From positions 1 to 64,000 of the forward strand of contig BMQD01000021.1 in NCBI GenBank assembly GCA_014647935.1: 64,000 bases of DNA, written 5' to 3'. The position numbers and the translations under genes were made by a program. The stretch comes from Planomonospora parontospora. GTDB taxonomy: Bacteria > Actinomycetota > Actinomycetes > Streptosporangiales > Streptosporangiaceae. Of this stretch, positions 42,961-50,526 are shown piece after piece (the stretch's first letter is position 1; each line of letters starts with the position of its first letter). Under the pieces are notes generated by a model. That model saw only the letters and a program-made list of their open reading frames with translations. It ran no database searches and was not told where the DNA came from.

Positions 42961-43947
42961 GTGCGCGTCGCCCTGTTCATCACCTGCGTCAACGACACCC
43001 TCTTCCCCGGCACGGGCCGGGCGGTCGTGACGCTGCTGCGCCGCCTGGGGTGCGAGGTCGACTTCCCCCGGGCCCAGACCTGCTGCGGCCAGATGCACGT
43101 CAACACCGGATACCCGCGGGAGGGGACCCGGCTGGCGCGGCACTTCGCGGACGTCTTCGCCGGATACGACGCGGTGGTCACGCCCTCCGGATCGTGCGCC
43201 GCCATGGTCCGCGAGCAGTACCCCCGGCTCGCCCGCACCGCCGCGGCGGCCGGACGCCCCGCCTCCTCCGGGACCGCCCGGGACGCCGGGGGGAGGGCCG
43301 CCGGACGGACGGCGCCGCCCTCCTTCGCCGAGGAGGTGGCCGCGCTCGTGCCGAAGGTCCACGACCTCTCGGAGTTCCTGGTCGACGTCCTCGGGGTCAC
43401 CGACGTCGGCGCCTGCTTCCCGCACCGGGTGACCTACCACCCGACCTGCCACTCCCTGCGCGGGCTCCGGCTGGGAGACCGCCCCACCCGCCTGCTGGAG
43501 CAGGTCAGGGGCCTGGAGCTGGTCCCACTCCCCGGTGCGGAGGAGTGCTGCGGGTTCGGCGGCACCTTCGCCGTCAAGAACCCGGCGGTCTCCGCGGCCA
43601 TGTGCGCGGACAAGGCGCACAACGTCATGGCGACCGGGGCCGAGGTGCTCTGCGCGGCGGACAACTCCTGCCTGATGCACATCGGCGGCGCCCTGGGCCG
43701 CCAGCGCGCCGGGATCCGGGTCATGCACCTGGCGGAGATCCTCGCCGCCACCGAGAGCGGTGAGACCGCCGCGGCCCCCGCCGGACCCGCCGCCCGGACC
43801 CGCACCGCGCCCGCCACCCGGCCTCTCTCCGCACCCGCCGCCCGGACCCTCGCCGCGCCCGGCGGGGCGACCCCTGCGGGACCGGCCGCGGGCACCCCCC
43901 CGGAGCCGGGCCCGGCGGCGCACGGGCGGACGGGGGAGGAGCGGTGA
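42961..43947 (+). CDS. lutA: LutA, lactate utilization Fe-S protein
   Basis: A 328-residue protein with two cysteine-rich CCG domains, one subunit of the LutABC L-lactate dehydrogenase. The first domain has AQTCCGQMHVNTGYP and SGSCAAM; the second has YHPTCHSLRG, EECCGFGGTFAVK and ADNSCLMHIGG. Two extras are unusual: a Gly/Ala/Arg-rich insert of about 25 residues after residue 95, and a Pro/Ala/Thr-rich tail of about 65 residues after the catalytic part. The GTG has GGAAGGAG before it and overlaps no other gene; its stop overlaps the lutB start. Confidence 0.95.
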   Translation: MRVALFITCVNDTLFPGTGRAVVTLLRRLGCEVDFPRAQTCCGQMHVNTGYPREGTRLARHFADVFAGYDAVVTPSGSCAAMVREQYPRLARTAAAAGRPASSGTARDAGGRAAGRTAPPSFAEEVAALVPKVHDLSEFLVDVLGVTDVGACFPHRVTYHPTCHSLRGLRLGDRPTRLLEQVRGLELVPLPGAEECCGFGGTFAVKNPAVSAAMCADKAHNVMATGAEVLCAADNSCLMHIGGALGRQRAGIRVMHLAEILAATESGETAAAPAGPAARTRTAPATRPLSAPAARTLAAPGGATPAGPAAGTPPEPGPAAHGRTGEER

Positions 43948-45539
43948 GCGCCACCTTCCTCGGCATGCCCGCCTTCCCCCGCAACGCCGCACGGGCCGTG
44001 GGGGACTCGCAGCTGCGCTTCAACCTCCGCAAGGCCACCCGCACCATCCGCGGCAGACGGGCCGCGATGGTCGGCGAAGTGCCGGGCTGGGAGGAACTGC
44101 GGGCCGCGGGCAGGCAGATCAAGGACCACACCCTGCGCCATCTGGACCGCTACCTGCTCCAGCTGGAGGAGGCGGTCGCCCGGGCCGGTGGGCGGGTGCA
44201 CTGGGCCGCCGACGCCGACGAGGCCAACCGGATCGTCGCCGGCCTCGTCGAGGCCACCGGCGAGACCAGCGTGGTCAAGGTCAAGTCGATGGCCACCCAG
44301 GAGATCGGCCTCAACGAGGCGCTCGCCGCCCGGGGGATCACCGCCTACGAGACCGACCTCGCCGAGCTGATCGTGCAGCTCGGCGACGACCTGCCCTCGC
44401 ACATCCTCGTCCCCGCCATCCACCGCAACCGCGCGGAGATCCGTGAGATCTTCCGGGAGAAGATGGCCGAGTGGGGGCGGCCGGCGCCCGAGGACCTCAC
44501 CGACGAGCCCCGCGCCCTGGCGGAGGCCGCCCGGCTCCACCTGCGCGAGCGCTTCCTGTCGACGAAGGTCGCGGTCTCCGGCGCCAACTTCATGATCGCG
44601 GAGACCGGCACCCTGGTGGTGCTGGAGTCCGAGGGCAACGGCCGCATGTGCCTGACCCTGCCCGAGACGCTGATCAGCGTGGTCGGCATAGAGAAGCTGC
44701 TGCCGACCTGGCAGGACCTGGAGGTCTTCCTCCAGCTGCTCCCGCGCTCCTCCACCGGCGAGCGGATGAACCCCTACACCTCCACCTGGACCGGTGCGTC
44801 CGAGGGGCAGGAGTTCCACCTCGTCCTGCTCGACAACGGCCGCACCAGGGTCCTCGCCGACGAGGTCGGGCGCCAGGCGCTGCGCTGCATCCGCTGTTCG
44901 GCCTGCCTGAACGTCTGCCCCGTTTACGAGCGCGTGGGCGGCCACGCCTACGGCTCCGTCTACCCCGGGCCGATCGGCGCCATCCTCACCCCGCAGCTGC
45001 GCGGCACGGACTCCGGGGCCTCCGCACCGCCCGGCGGCATGCCGGCTTCTGCGGCCCCGGCGCCCGGAGGTCGCATGCCGGCTTCTGCGACCGCTGTGTC
45101 CCGCGGTCGCATGCCGGCTTCTGCGACCGCTGTGTCCCGCGGTCGCATGCCGGCTTCTGCGACCGCTGTGTCCCGCGGTCGCATGCCGGCTTCTGCGACC
45201 GCTGAGCTGGACGCCTCGCTGCCGTACGCGTCGTCCCTGTGCGGAGCCTGCTACGAGGTGTGCCCGGTCGCCATCGACATCCCCGAAGTGCTCGTCCACC
45301 TGCGGGCCAAGGCGCCCCACCCGCGCGCCGAGCGCCTGGCCATGCGCGCCGCCGGGTGGGTGCTCGACCGCCCCGTACGGCTGGCCCGCGCCCAGCGCCT
45401 GTCCGGCCGCCTGCGCCGGTTCGTCCCCAGACGCCTGCCCGGCCCGGCGGCGGCCTGGACCGACACCCGCGACATCCCCGACATCCCCGCCGAGTCCTTC
45501 CGCGACTGGTGGGACCGTACCGACGGAGGCACCCGATGA
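43944..45539 (+). CDS. lutB: LutB, lactate utilization iron-sulfur protein
   Basis: A 531-residue protein with an N-terminal LUD domain (GETSVVKVKSMATQEIGLNE, then FMIAETGTLVVLE) and two ferredoxin-type clusters, CIRCSACLNVCPVY and CGACYEVCPVAIDIP. It forms the electron-transfer subunit of LutABC. Between the clusters, where family members have a short link, residues about 355-422 are an insert built from a 12-residue repeat (RGRMPASATAVS). The flanking LTPQLRG and LPYASSLCGACYE are normal, so the insert is a clean in-frame expansion in a loop. It overlaps lutA (GTGA), and a short reading frame couples its end to lutC. Confidence 0.95.
   Translation: MSATFLGMPAFPRNAARAVGDSQLRFNLRKATRTIRGRRAAMVGEVPGWEELRAAGRQIKDHTLRHLDRYLLQLEEAVARAGGRVHWAADADEANRIVAGLVEATGETSVVKVKSMATQEIGLNEALAARGITAYETDLAELIVQLGDDLPSHILVPAIHRNRAEIREIFREKMAEWGRPAPEDLTDEPRALAEAARLHLRERFLSTKVAVSGANFMIAETGTLVVLESEGNGRMCLTLPETLISVVGIEKLLPTWQDLEVFLQLLPRSSTGERMNPYTSTWTGASEGQEFHLVLLDNGRTRVLADEVGRQALRCIRCSACLNVCPVYERVGGHAYGSVYPGPIGAILTPQLRGTDSGASAPPGGMPASAAPAPGGRMPASATAVSRGRMPASATAVSRGRMPASATAVSRGRMPASATAELDASLPYASSLCGACYEVCPVAIDIPEVLVHLRAKAPHPRAERLAMRAAGWVLDRPVRLARAQRLSGRLRRFVPRRLPGPAAAWTDTRDIPDIPAESFRDWWDRTDGGTR
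45033..45206 (+). repeat. 36-bp in-frame minisatellite inside lutB
   Basis: Three identical 36-bp units start at 45069, 45105 and 45141, with a diverged copy before (45033) and a partial copy after (45177). The unit begins GGTCGCATGCCGGCTTCTGC. Copies are contiguous, with no spacers, so this is a tandem repeat and not a CRISPR array. It encodes the repeats between the two Fe-S clusters. Confidence 0.95.
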
Positions 45540-45595
45540 GACCCTGCACCGGGAGGCACTCGATGAGCTCCCCCACCGGCGGAGGCTCCCGATGA
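45536..45595 (+). CDS. Short coupling frame between lutB and lutC (19 codons)
   Basis: A 19-codon frame that starts in the lutB stop (ATGA) and ends in the lutC start (ATGA). A second ATG within it (45563) has its own ribosome site. GGAGGC lies upstream of the first ATG, of the second ATG and of lutC, in three near-copies of about 28 bp, so the start region seems to have been duplicated. It may only carry ribosomes across the gap; a stable peptide is unlikely. Confidence 0.35.
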   Translation: MRPCTGRHSMSSPTGGGSR

Positions 45596-46218
45596 GCTCC
45601 CGCGACCTCATCCTGTCGCGCGTCCGCGCGGCCGTCGCCGGGGCGCCCGACGTCCCGCACACCGGACCCCGCGCCGCCCCGGCCGCGGCGGGGGAGCGGA
45701 CGGTGGAACTGTTCGCCGGACGGGTCGCCGACTACCGGGCCGTCGTCCACGTGGTGGAACCCGCGGAGGCCGCCGGGGCGATCACGGCGGCGCTCGCCCG
45801 CCGGGCGGCCGAGCGCGTCGTCGTGCCCGGCGGCCTGCCGGAGGAGTGGGCGCACGCCGTGCGGGCGCACCTGGGAGACGGGGCCGTGGGAGACGACCCG
45901 CCGCTGTCGGCCGCCGAGCTGGACGCCGCCTGCGGGGTGGTCACGGGCTGCGCCGTGGGGATCGCGGAGACCGGCACGATCGTGCTCGACACCGGTCCGA
46001 GACAGGGCCGCAGGGCGCTGACCCTGGTGCCCGACTACCACCTGTGCCTCGTGCGGGCCGGGCAGATCGTGCCGGGGGTGCCCGAGGCGGTGGCCGCCCT
46101 CGACCCGGCCAGGCCGCTGACCTGGATCAGCGGCCCCTCGGCGACCAGCGACATCGAGCTCGACCGGGTCGAGGGCGTGCACGGCCCGCGCACGCTGGAG
46201 GTCGTCGTCGTCCGCTGA
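45592..46218 (+). CDS. lutC: LutC, lactate utilization protein
   Basis: A 208-residue LUD-domain protein, third subunit of the LutABC lactate oxidation system. Motifs: VVVPGGLPEEW, the GCAVGIAETGTIVLDTG stretch typical of the family, GRRALTLVPDYHLCLV and ISGPSATSDIELDRVEGVHG. GGAGGC precedes the ATG. It ends the operon, with about 100 bases to a convergent gene and no clear gene or hairpin in between. Confidence 0.95.
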   Translation: MSSRDLILSRVRAAVAGAPDVPHTGPRAAPAAAGERTVELFAGRVADYRAVVHVVEPAEAAGAITAALARRAAERVVVPGGLPEEWAHAVRAHLGDGAVGDDPPLSAAELDAACGVVTGCAVGIAETGTIVLDTGPRQGRRALTLVPDYHLCLVRAGQIVPGVPEAVAALDPARPLTWISGPSATSDIELDRVEGVHGPRTLEVVVVR

Positions 46219-46323
46219 CGGCCGGCCGCCGGTACCGGGGTCGCGCGGCCACCGGGCGCCGACGGCCACCCCGGGGAGCGCAGCCCGGGCGGCCGGACCC
46301 GGAGTGGAGGGAAGGGCGTGGGG

Positions 46324-47397
46324 TCAGAACCGGAGTACGGCGCCGACACCGTCGGGGGCGTCGAGCTCGGGGACGAACCACAGGGCGGCGTCCGTCGCGC
46401 AGACCGCCCGGGCCAGTGCGGCGTCCGCGCGGTCCTGCCAGGGCTCGGCCACGCCCCACTCCTGCATCTCGTCGCGCTCCACCGCCAGCTGCGTCCCGTC
46501 GGGGCCGACCCACAGCAGGCCGTCCGCGTCGGGCCGGTCGACGAGCAGCAGGGTGTCCACCCGGCCCTCGCGCAGCGCGCACGCCGTGGCGGCCAGTCCG
46601 GAGACGGCCAGTTCCTTGGCGGATCCCTCCCGATGGCGCTCCAGCAGTTCCTCCCGCCTGCGGTCCAGCCAGGAGTCGATCGCCGACTCCACGTCCTGGT
46701 TGAACGGGAGCGGATCACTGCCCGTGGCCCTGCTCCCGTGGTCCACCGTGACCAGGACGGCGGAGGCCTCCTTGCCGAGGCTGTCCTGGAGCAGCGGCCG
46801 GGACTGCGGGTCGCCCGCCACGATCACCAGCTCGGCCCCGACGCGGCGGACCTCCTCGTCCACCGCCTCGGCGACCGCCCTGGCGTTGCGCGCCCAGGTC
46901 TCCTCCACGTTGTTCTCGTAGTGCCGCTGCGACCATCCGCCCTGCGCGGTCTTCTGATGCGGCCAGTCCTGCACCTGCACCGCCGTACGGCGGGGCGCCC
47001 CCGAACCGACGGTGATCACGTCCGCGCCCAGGTGGTCGATGACCACCCGCACGTGCGGCACGTTCTCACCCCGCTGGGCGAGCAGCGGCATGACGTGGGG
47101 CAGCGCCGACCAGCGGGCGGTCGCCCTGCGGGGCGGCTCCGCCAGGGCCTCGGTGTGCAGGATCTCGCCCCCCGCGGCGAAGGCCGCGCGGCCCGGCGCC
47201 GCCGCGTTCACGTCGGTGAACAGCTTCTCCAGGGCCGACAGGGTCGCCTTGTCCGCGCCGGCCAGCTGCTCGCTCAGCGCCTCCCAGCGCAGCTGGACCT
47301 GGTCGCCGCCCTGTTCCATGGCGCGGTCGGTGTCGAGGTACGCCGAGGCGAACGGCCCCTCGCGGTCGTACACGGATCGGAGCATGTCCAGTTTCAT
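46324..47397 (-). CDS. baeRF/Rv2629-like protein (eRF1-domain-like)
   Basis: A 357-residue cytoplasmic protein resembling mycobacterial Rv2629 and other bacterial homologues of the archaeo-eukaryotic release factor 1 domain (baeRF). Matching parts: N-terminal ASAYLDTDRAMEQGGDQVQL, the central RVVIDHLGADVITV strand region, and AELVIVAGDPQSRPLLQDSL. Such proteins are proposed to act on ribosomes or stalled peptidyl-tRNA, often under stress, but the activity is not proven. GAGGAG lies before the ATG. The next gene upstream (DUF2795) is on the same strand but separated by a hairpin. Confidence 0.75.
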   Translation of the reverse strand: MKLDMLRSVYDREGPFASAYLDTDRAMEQGGDQVQLRWEALSEQLAGADKATLSALEKLFTDVNAAAPGRAAFAAGGEILHTEALAEPPRRATARWSALPHVMPLLAQRGENVPHVRVVIDHLGADVITVGSGAPRRTAVQVQDWPHQKTAQGGWSQRHYENNVEETWARNARAVAEAVDEEVRRVGAELVIVAGDPQSRPLLQDSLGKEASAVLVTVDHGSRATGSDPLPFNQDVESAIDSWLDRRREELLERHREGSAKELAVSGLAATACALREGRVDTLLLVDRPDADGLLWVGPDGTQLAVERDEMQEWGVAEPWQDRADAALARAVCATDAALWFVPELDAPDGVGAVLRF

Positions 47398-47422
47398 CAG
47401 CACTCCTCAGCGCGGATACCCC

Positions 47423-47458
47423 GTCCTCGGAGTCCTCGGAGTCCTCGGAGTCCTCGGA
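47423..47458. repeat. Four 9-bp tandem repeats
   Basis: GTCCTCGGA is repeated four times head to tail, just upstream of the baeRF-like gene. It may lie in the promoter or 5' leader of that gene. Confidence 0.8.
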
Positions 47459-47528
47459 CGGGAGAGACGGATGCGCCCGCCTTCAGCGGGGGGAGGAGCG
47501 GTGAGAGCGGGAGCCCTGGCGGGCGAAG

Positions 47529-47574
47529 GCGGGCCTCCCCCCTCGCGAACGGAGCGCCGAGGGGGGAGGCCCGC
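47529..47574 (-). terminator. Hairpin after the DUF2795 gene
   Basis: A perfect 17-bp stem (GCGGGCCTCCCCCCTCG and its complement) with a 12-base loop lies four bases past the DUF2795 stop codon on the minus strand. It separates that gene from the baeRF-like gene downstream. Confidence 0.75.
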
Positions 47575-47577
47575 AGG

Positions 47578-48000
47578 TCAGCCCTGGTCCTTGTCCTCGG
47601 TGCCGTACCCGAGCGCCTGCGCCACGTCCGCCATGTTGGTGAAGGTCGCGTTCGGCAGCGACCGGACGGCGGAGACCACCGAGTCCGGGGCTCCCTGCTC
47701 CTGGGCGCGGGCCAGCAGGGTGTCGCGGTCGGCGGGGAACACGCCGGTGCCGCTGATCCACTTGGCGAGGTTGCCGCGGCGCTCCACGTCCGCGGGGGTC
47801 ATGCCGCGCGGGGCACCCGGCTCGCGGTCGGAGGGCCGGGATGCGGACCGGGACAGGCCGCCTTCGCCCGGAGCCGGCATGGGCTCGGGCTCCTTCCACT
47901 CCTCGGCGTGCGTGGTGCCTCCACTGCGGGTCATCCCCTGGGTCTCGTGCTTCTGCTGCTCGTCCAGTCGCGAACCGTGCTTGGCGCTTCCGCGTTCCAT
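47578..48000 (-). CDS. DUF2795 protein
   Basis: A 140-residue protein. The C-terminal 70 residues match DUF2795: LAKWISGTGVFPADRDTLLA followed by RAQEQGAPDSVVSAVRSLP and FTNMADVAQAL. The N-terminal half is hydrophilic and low in predicted order. DUF2795 proteins are small and common in actinomycetes, with no known function. The family resembles short nucleic-acid-associated helical domains, but that is weak inference. Confidence 0.8.
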   Translation of the reverse strand: MERGSAKHGSRLDEQQKHETQGMTRSGGTTHAEEWKEPEPMPAPGEGGLSRSASRPSDREPGAPRGMTPADVERRGNLAKWISGTGVFPADRDTLLARAQEQGAPDSVVSAVRSLPNATFTNMADVAQALGYGTEDKDQG

Positions 48001-48122
48001 ATGGAGCCACCCCTTTCAGCTGCGGATAATCCACACCCATACCCGGCGGCTCCGGGGCAAACATCCGGGCCGCTTCCGGAGCGGCCGTCTTTGACCTGCG
48101 CATTCCGCGAGGAGAGGAGAAC

Positions 48123-48203
48123 GTGACCGCCATCCGAGAACCGCTCTGGCCTGATCGCCGCGCGATCGGCACTCTGGAGGGCGAGGACGGTGAGCATCGA
48201 TGA
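48123..48203 (+). CDS. Possible 26-residue leader frame coupled to cobL
   Basis: A GTG with a strong ribosome site (GAGGAGAGGAG) opens a 26-codon frame, MTAIREPLWPDRRAIGTLEG and six more residues. It ends in a TGA overlapping the cobL ATG (ATGA). cobL has no good ribosome site of its own, so this frame may deliver ribosomes to it. The peptide resembles nothing I know. Alternatively it is the remnant of a longer gene. Confidence 0.4.
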   Translation: MTAIREPLWPDRRAIGTLEGEDGEHR

Positions 48204-49435
48204 TCACAGTTGTCGGGGTCGACGGGCGGGCGCTGTCCCCGCTCGCGCGGGCCAGGCTGGAGGAGGCGACCGTGCTGGCCGGCTCCGACCGCCTCCTGGA
48301 GCGCGTCCGCCCGCTGCCGGGCGGGGCCCGGGTGGTCGGCGGGCCGCTCGGCCGGGCGGTGGAGGCCCACCGGGAGCACGGCGGGCGGCTGGTCGTGCTC
48401 GCCGCCGGAGACCCCGGGTTCTTCGGCGCGGTCGCGGAACTGCGTGGACACGGCGTCGTCCCGGAGGTGCTCCCCGCCCCCTCCCTCGTCTCGCGGGCCT
48501 TCGCCGGGGCCGGGCTGGCCTGGGAGGACGCCCTGGTCGTGACCGGTGAGCGGCTCGACCGGGTGGCGAACGCCTGCCGCGCCCACCACAAGGTCGCCGT
48601 GCTCGCCGCGCCGGGAGTCGGTCCCGCCGAGATCGCCAGGGAGCTGGCCCCCACCACCCCCCGGGCCCTGATCGTCTGCGAGGACCTCGGCGGCCCGGAC
48701 GAGCGGATCACCCACAGCCGGATGGGCGAGGCCACCACGCGGCCGTGGAAGAACCCCGAGGTGGTGCTCGTCCTGGACCCGCTGCACCGGGGCCCGGACG
48801 AGCCCGCGTGGGCGGCCGGCGCCCGGCCGGGTCCCCCGGGGTGGGCGCGGGACTTCGCGGGCGCGGGGCTCGATCCCGTGGTCCGGGCGTTCGCGCTGGC
48901 CCGGCTCGGCCCTCGGCTGGGGGATCTGGTCTGGGACGTCGGCGCGGGCGGCGGGGAGATCGCCGTGGAGTGCGCCCTGCTCGGTGCGGCCGTGGTGGCG
49001 GTGGAGCCCGAGGAGGAGGCCTGCGCCCGGCTGCGCCGCAACGTCATCGCCCACGGGGTGAAGGTCGCGCTGACCCGGGGCCGGGCGCCCGCGGCCCTGG
49101 AGCCCCTGGCCGCCCCGGACGCCGTCTTCGTCGGCGGAGGCGGAGTCGAGGCGGTCGCGGCGTGCGCGGCCCGGGGACCGCGGTCCCTGGTCTGCGCGCT
49201 CAGGACGGCGGAGCAGGCCGACGCGGTGCTGGAGGTCCTCCGCGAGCACGGTTACCGGGTGGAGAGCGTGCGGATCGAGGCGTCCCGGACGGCCGGTGGA
49301 AACCGGGGGGAGGCCGAGGAGGGACACGGGGAGGAGACCGGTGGGGACGGTGCGGGCCACCGCGCTCCCGCCTCCGGACCGATCTTCGTCGTGTGCGCCG
49401 CCGGCCGAGGCCTGGAGAAGATCATCGCTCCATGA
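48200..49435 (+). CDS. cobL: Precorrin-6Y C5,C15-methyltransferase (decarboxylating) CobL
   Basis: A 411-residue two-domain enzyme of the corrin ring pathway. The N-terminal half is the CbiE-type tetrapyrrole methylase (ITVVGVDGRALSPLARARLE, LVVLAAGDPGFFGAV, IVCEDLGGPDERI). The C-terminal half is CbiT-like with the SAM loop VWDVGAGGGEIAVECALLGA. It should methylate C5 and C15 and decarboxylate the C12 acetate. A Gly/Glu-rich insert of about 25 residues precedes the last strand. Confidence 0.95.
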   Translation: MITVVGVDGRALSPLARARLEEATVLAGSDRLLERVRPLPGGARVVGGPLGRAVEAHREHGGRLVVLAAGDPGFFGAVAELRGHGVVPEVLPAPSLVSRAFAGAGLAWEDALVVTGERLDRVANACRAHHKVAVLAAPGVGPAEIARELAPTTPRALIVCEDLGGPDERITHSRMGEATTRPWKNPEVVLVLDPLHRGPDEPAWAAGARPGPPGWARDFAGAGLDPVVRAFALARLGPRLGDLVWDVGAGGGEIAVECALLGAAVVAVEPEEEACARLRRNVIAHGVKVALTRGRAPAALEPLAAPDAVFVGGGGVEAVAACAARGPRSLVCALRTAEQADAVLEVLREHGYRVESVRIEASRTAGGNRGEAEEGHGEETGGDGAGHRAPASGPIFVVCAAGRGLEKIIAP

Positions 49436-49519
49436 CCTGTCCGGGATGAACCACCATCGGATATCCTCGCCAGTCGCCGTTGCGTAATCCCAGGTCAAGG
49501 TCATTGGAGTCCTCCTCAC

Positions 49520-50347
49520 ATGAAGCCGCCGCTGCTGCTCATCGGGCAGGGCTCACTCGATGACGGCGGATCCGCCGAGTTCGGCAGGTTCGTCCACCGG
49601 CTCCGATGCCGCCTCGACAGGACCGCCGCCGACGTCTCCGGCGGTTACATCGCCAAGGCCAGGCCGCGTCTCAGCGACTCGATCGCCTCGCTGGTCGCAC
49701 GCGGGCACCACCGCATGGTGGCGCTCCCGCTGAGCCTGGCGGGAGACCTGCGGACCGGCACCGAGATCGCCGCCGCGATGGCCCGGGAGCAGGAGCTCCA
49801 CCCGACGCTCGCCTGCGACTACGGCCGTCCCCTGGGCTGCGACCCGCGCCTGCTGTCGCTGCTCGCCGAGCGGCTGGCCGACGCCGCCGCCGAGGTGCCC
49901 CGGCTCCGGCTCGTCGCGGCGGGGGGCGGACTCCTCGACGAGGAACCCGAGGAGATCGGGCTCGGCGAGACCGCCGTGGTCCTGGTCGGCGACGGTTCCG
50001 GCGACCCGATGGTCAACGCCGACGTGCACGGGGTCTCGCGCCTGTTCTGGGAGACCCTCGCCCACGAGTACATGACGGTGGAGACCGCCTTCGCCTCACT
50101 GGCCCGGCCGGGCGTCCCCGGCGGGATCGAGCGCTGCCGCCGTCTCGGGGCCCGGCGGGTGATCGTGCTGCCCTACCTGCTGTTCGCCGGAGGCCTGCTG
50201 GAGAAGGTCTGGGGTCAGGCCATGGCCTACGCCGCGGGCCACCCCGATCTGGACGTGCGCTGCGCGGAGGTGATCGGCGACTGCGAGGGCCTGGCCGACG
50301 TGGTCGTCGAGCGCTACGAGGAGGCGCTCGAAAGAGCCTCCCACTGA
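49520..50347 (+). CDS. CbiX/SirB-like chelatase homologue lacking the metal histidines
   Basis: A 275-residue protein matching the long CbiX form: two halves of the chelatase fold, with conserved features such as DYGRPLGCDPRLLSLLAERL, GDGSGDPMVNADV and IERCRRLGARRVIVLPYLLF. In active CbiX/SirB enzymes His10 (in GHGS/GHGT) and His76 bind the metal and act as base. Here residue 10 is Gln (LIGQGSL) and residue 76 is Asp (LAGDLRTG). It may therefore be inactive as a chelatase, use other ligands, or do something else. It lies between cobL and cobT and is read in the same direction, so a role in corrin or siroheme metabolism is likely. Confidence 0.75.
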   Translation: MKPPLLLIGQGSLDDGGSAEFGRFVHRLRCRLDRTAADVSGGYIAKARPRLSDSIASLVARGHHRMVALPLSLAGDLRTGTEIAAAMAREQELHPTLACDYGRPLGCDPRLLSLLAERLADAAAEVPRLRLVAAGGGLLDEEPEEIGLGETAVVLVGDGSGDPMVNADVHGVSRLFWETLAHEYMTVETAFASLARPGVPGGIERCRRLGARRVIVLPYLLFAGGLLEKVWGQAMAYAAGHPDLDVRCAEVIGDCEGLADVVVERYEEALERASH

Positions 50348-50355
50348 CCGCCGGG

Positions 50356-50410
50356 AGGACTCCGGAGGGCGTCGCGGGAGCTTCGCTAGGACTCCGGAGG
50401 GCGTCGCGGG
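50356..50410. repeat. 23-bp direct repeat upstream of cobT
   Basis: AGGACTCCGGAGGGCGTCGC plus GGG occurs twice, 32 bases apart, with a third partial copy (GGAGGACTCCGGGA) about 12 bases on and a further doublet GGACTTCGCGGG near 50,480. The repeats fill most of the 179-base gap between the cbiX-like gene and cobT. Confidence 0.8.
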
Positions 50411-50526
50411 CCGGGCGCTTCGGGAGGACTCCGGGAACCCCTGCGAGGACACCGCACGAGAGCCGCATGAGGGCTTTGCGGGACTTCGCGGGGACTTCGC
50501 GGGGGCTTTTCCGGGACACTGATGGC

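Noticed and set aside
45033-45206. Repeats in lutB considered as a CRISPR array
   Set aside because: Units are contiguous with no variable spacers and code in frame for LutB; no cas genes are near.
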